Source of the DNA: Flavobacteriales bacterium
GTDB taxonomy: Bacteria; Bacteroidota; Bacteroidia; Flavobacteriales; Flavobacteriaceae
Reading direction: 5' to 3'
Assembly (NCBI GenBank): GCA_027033875.1
Contig: JALVKK010000147.1
Span: forward strand, 1 to 12,382
DNA: 12,382 nucleotides
Below the pieces are notes generated by a model. It did no database searches, was not told the DNA's origin, and worked only from the letters and a program-made list of their open reading frames with translations. Both the position numbers and the translations under genes were made by a program. Positions within the stretch are counted from its first letter, which is position 1, and each line of letters opens with the position of its first letter. Positions 11,110 through 12,382 of this stretch are shown here, one piece after another.

Positions 11110-12382
11110 ATGGATACAGAATTAATTATTCGGTCTAATCCTTCCGCTATTGATTTTGCTTTATTAAAAGACGGCAAACTCACAGAGCTTCATAAAGAAG
11201 AAACCTCAAACAAATTTAACGTAGGCGATGTTTATATGGGCAAAATTAACAAGGTCATTCCCGGACTGAATGCCGCTTTTGTTAATGTAGGCGCCCAAAA
11301 AGACGGATTTTTGCACTATCACGATTTAGGTCCGCAGATCAAATCGCTCGTTAAATATACCAAACAAATTCAATCGGGTAAGTTGAAAGATTTTTCTCTA
11401 AAAAATTTTGATAGAGAATCCGACATTGACAAATCAGGTAACATCAAAGATGTTTTAAAAGCCAAACAAAGCATCTTGGTTCAAATTCTCAAAGAACCCA
11501 TTTCAACCAAAGGACCGCGATTGACTTCCGAATTATCATTAGCCGGTCGTTACCTGATACTTGTTCCGTATTATGATAAGGTTTCCGTCTCTCAAAAAAT
11601 TGCAGATGAAGCTGAAAGGAATCGTCTCAGACGGTTGGTTCAAAGCATCAAACCCAAAAATTTCGGTGTGATTATCAGAACTGCCGCAGGTGGCAAAAAA
11701 GTAGCGGACTTGGACAAAGACTTACGAAACCTTCTCAACAAATGGCAGGTTTTGTCACAGAAAATTCAGAATACCCACCCGCCACAACGCGTTTATGGCG
11801 AAGTAAACAGAGTAACGACCATGTTGCGGGATATTTTAAATGATTCGTTTACCAAAATTGTAGTAGATGATGAAATGTTGTATCTCGAAATAACGGATTT
11901 TATCAAAAAAATAGCACCCGATATGGAATCAATCGTCAAACTGCACGATTCGTCCGCACCGATATTTGAAAAATACGGTATCGAACGCCAAATCAAATCC
12001 TCGTTCGGTAAAACCGTTATCATGGACAAAGGGGCTTATTTGATTATCGAACATACCGAAGCCATGCATGTGATAGATGTCAACAGTGGAAATTCTTCAG
12101 ACAAAAGTCAATCACAAGAAGAAAATTCCTTGGAAGTCAATCTCAAAGCGGCTAGCGAAATTGCACGACAATTGCGCTTACGCGATATGGGCGGTATCAT
12201 CGTCGTTGATTTCATCGATTTGAAAAATGTCGAAAATCGTAAAAAAGTTTACGAACACATGAAAAGCCTGATGGCTGATGATCGTGCCAAACACAAAATT
12301 TTACCTTTATCGCGTTTCGGATTGATGCAAATCACCCGCCAACGATTCAGACCGGAACGAAATATCAATACAACCGAAAAAA
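11110..12382 (+). CDS. rng: Ribonuclease E/G family endoribonuclease, C-terminus cut by window edge
   Basis: The first 424 codons are present and the frame is open at the right edge; an in-frame TAA at 11104-11106 fixes the ATG at 11110 as the earliest start. An S1-like RNA-binding domain begins near residue 38, with GDVYMGKINKV and AAFVNVGAQKDGFL (55-68). It carries an insertion of roughly 35-45 residues rich in Lys and Ser after HYHDL. The DNase I-like catalytic region has VIDVNSG with Asp323 and IVVDFIDL with Asp367, equivalent to the Mg-binding Asp303 and Asp346 of E. coli RNase E. EIARQLRLRDMGG lies between them, and RFGLMQITRQR follows. It should process rRNA and start mRNA decay in the cytosol. 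The missing part would hold the zinc-link and dimer region. The name rng is preferred over rne because Bacteroidota members usually lack a long degradosome tail, which cannot be checked here. Confidence 0.95.
   Translation, partial: MDTELIIRSNPSAIDFALLKDGKLTELHKEETSNKFNVGDVYMGKINKVIPGLNAAFVNVGAQKDGFLHYHDLGPQIKSLVKYTKQIQSGKLKDFSLKNFDRESDIDKSGNIKDVLKAKQSILVQILKEPISTKGPRLTSELSLAGRYLILVPYYDKVSVSQKIADEAERNRLRRLVQSIKPKNFGVIIRTAAGGKKVADLDKDLRNLLNKWQVLSQKIQNTHPPQRVYGEVNRVTTMLRDILNDSFTKIVVDDEMLYLEITDFIKKIAPDMESIVKLHDSSAPIFEKYGIERQIKSSFGKTVIMDKGAYLIIEHTEAMHVIDVNSGNSSDKSQSQEENSLEVNLKAASEIARQLRLRDMGGIIVVDFIDLKNVENRKKVYEHMKSLMADDRAKHKILPLSRFGLMQITRQRFRPERNINTTEK

Noticed and set aside
1..12382. Defence system, prophage, transposon or CRISPR array
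   Set aside because: No transposase, integrase, nuclease-defence domains, terminal repeats or spaced direct repeats were seen; gene content is housekeeping-like with uniform composition.

Overview
The window looks like chromosomal DNA of a member of the Bacteroidota. The composition is AT-rich and the intergenic regions carry the lineage's promoter signature TAnnTTTG, in one case with an exact TTG-N19 upstream element. Clear Shine-Dalgarno sites are scarce. An HU-family gene, a 30-codon very basic protein gene and an RNase E/G gene follow one another, an order I recall from this phylum. I cannot name a genus. Most genes are ordinary core or metabolic genes, and I saw no insertion sequence, phage, CRISPR array, tRNA or rRNA.

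Layout from left to right. A CapA-type secreted protein gene (minus strand, C-terminus beyond the left edge) is divergent from an FAD/NAD(P)H oxidoreductase gene (plus). The oxidoreductase gene converges on a monohaem cytochrome c gene (minus), and the two share a perfect 34-bp palindromic terminator. A second cytochrome c gene (minus) follows in its own transcription unit. It encodes a paralogous haem domain carried on a lipoprotein anchor and an 11-residue-repeat helix. Next come, on the plus strand, an LtaS/OpgB-like membrane sulfatase-fold transferase, a geranylgeranylglyceryl-phosphate synthase-family protein and an unannotated 37-residue membrane protein. These converge on ATP-type PEP carboxykinase (minus). 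A divergent intergenic region with three TGACAT boxes leads to a saccharopine dehydrogenase-family gene (plus). The window ends with HU, the 30-residue basic protein and the first 424 codons of RNase E/G, which is cut by the right edge.

The genes do not form one pathway. Supported small units are the pair of paralogous cytochromes (periplasmic electron carriers, one soluble and one membrane-tethered) and the HU-small basic protein operon, closed by a terminator just before RNase E/G. The LtaS-like and GGGPS-family genes both touch lipid or envelope chemistry but are separated by 155 bp and need not be co-regulated.

I found no clearly new multi-gene system. The items most worth a second look are the repeat-tethered cytochrome lipoprotein, the 37-aa membrane protein, the GGGPS homologue with a short C-terminus, the HU protein with isoleucine at the intercalating-proline position, the 30-aa basic protein, and the repeated motif between pckA and the saccharopine dehydrogenase gene.
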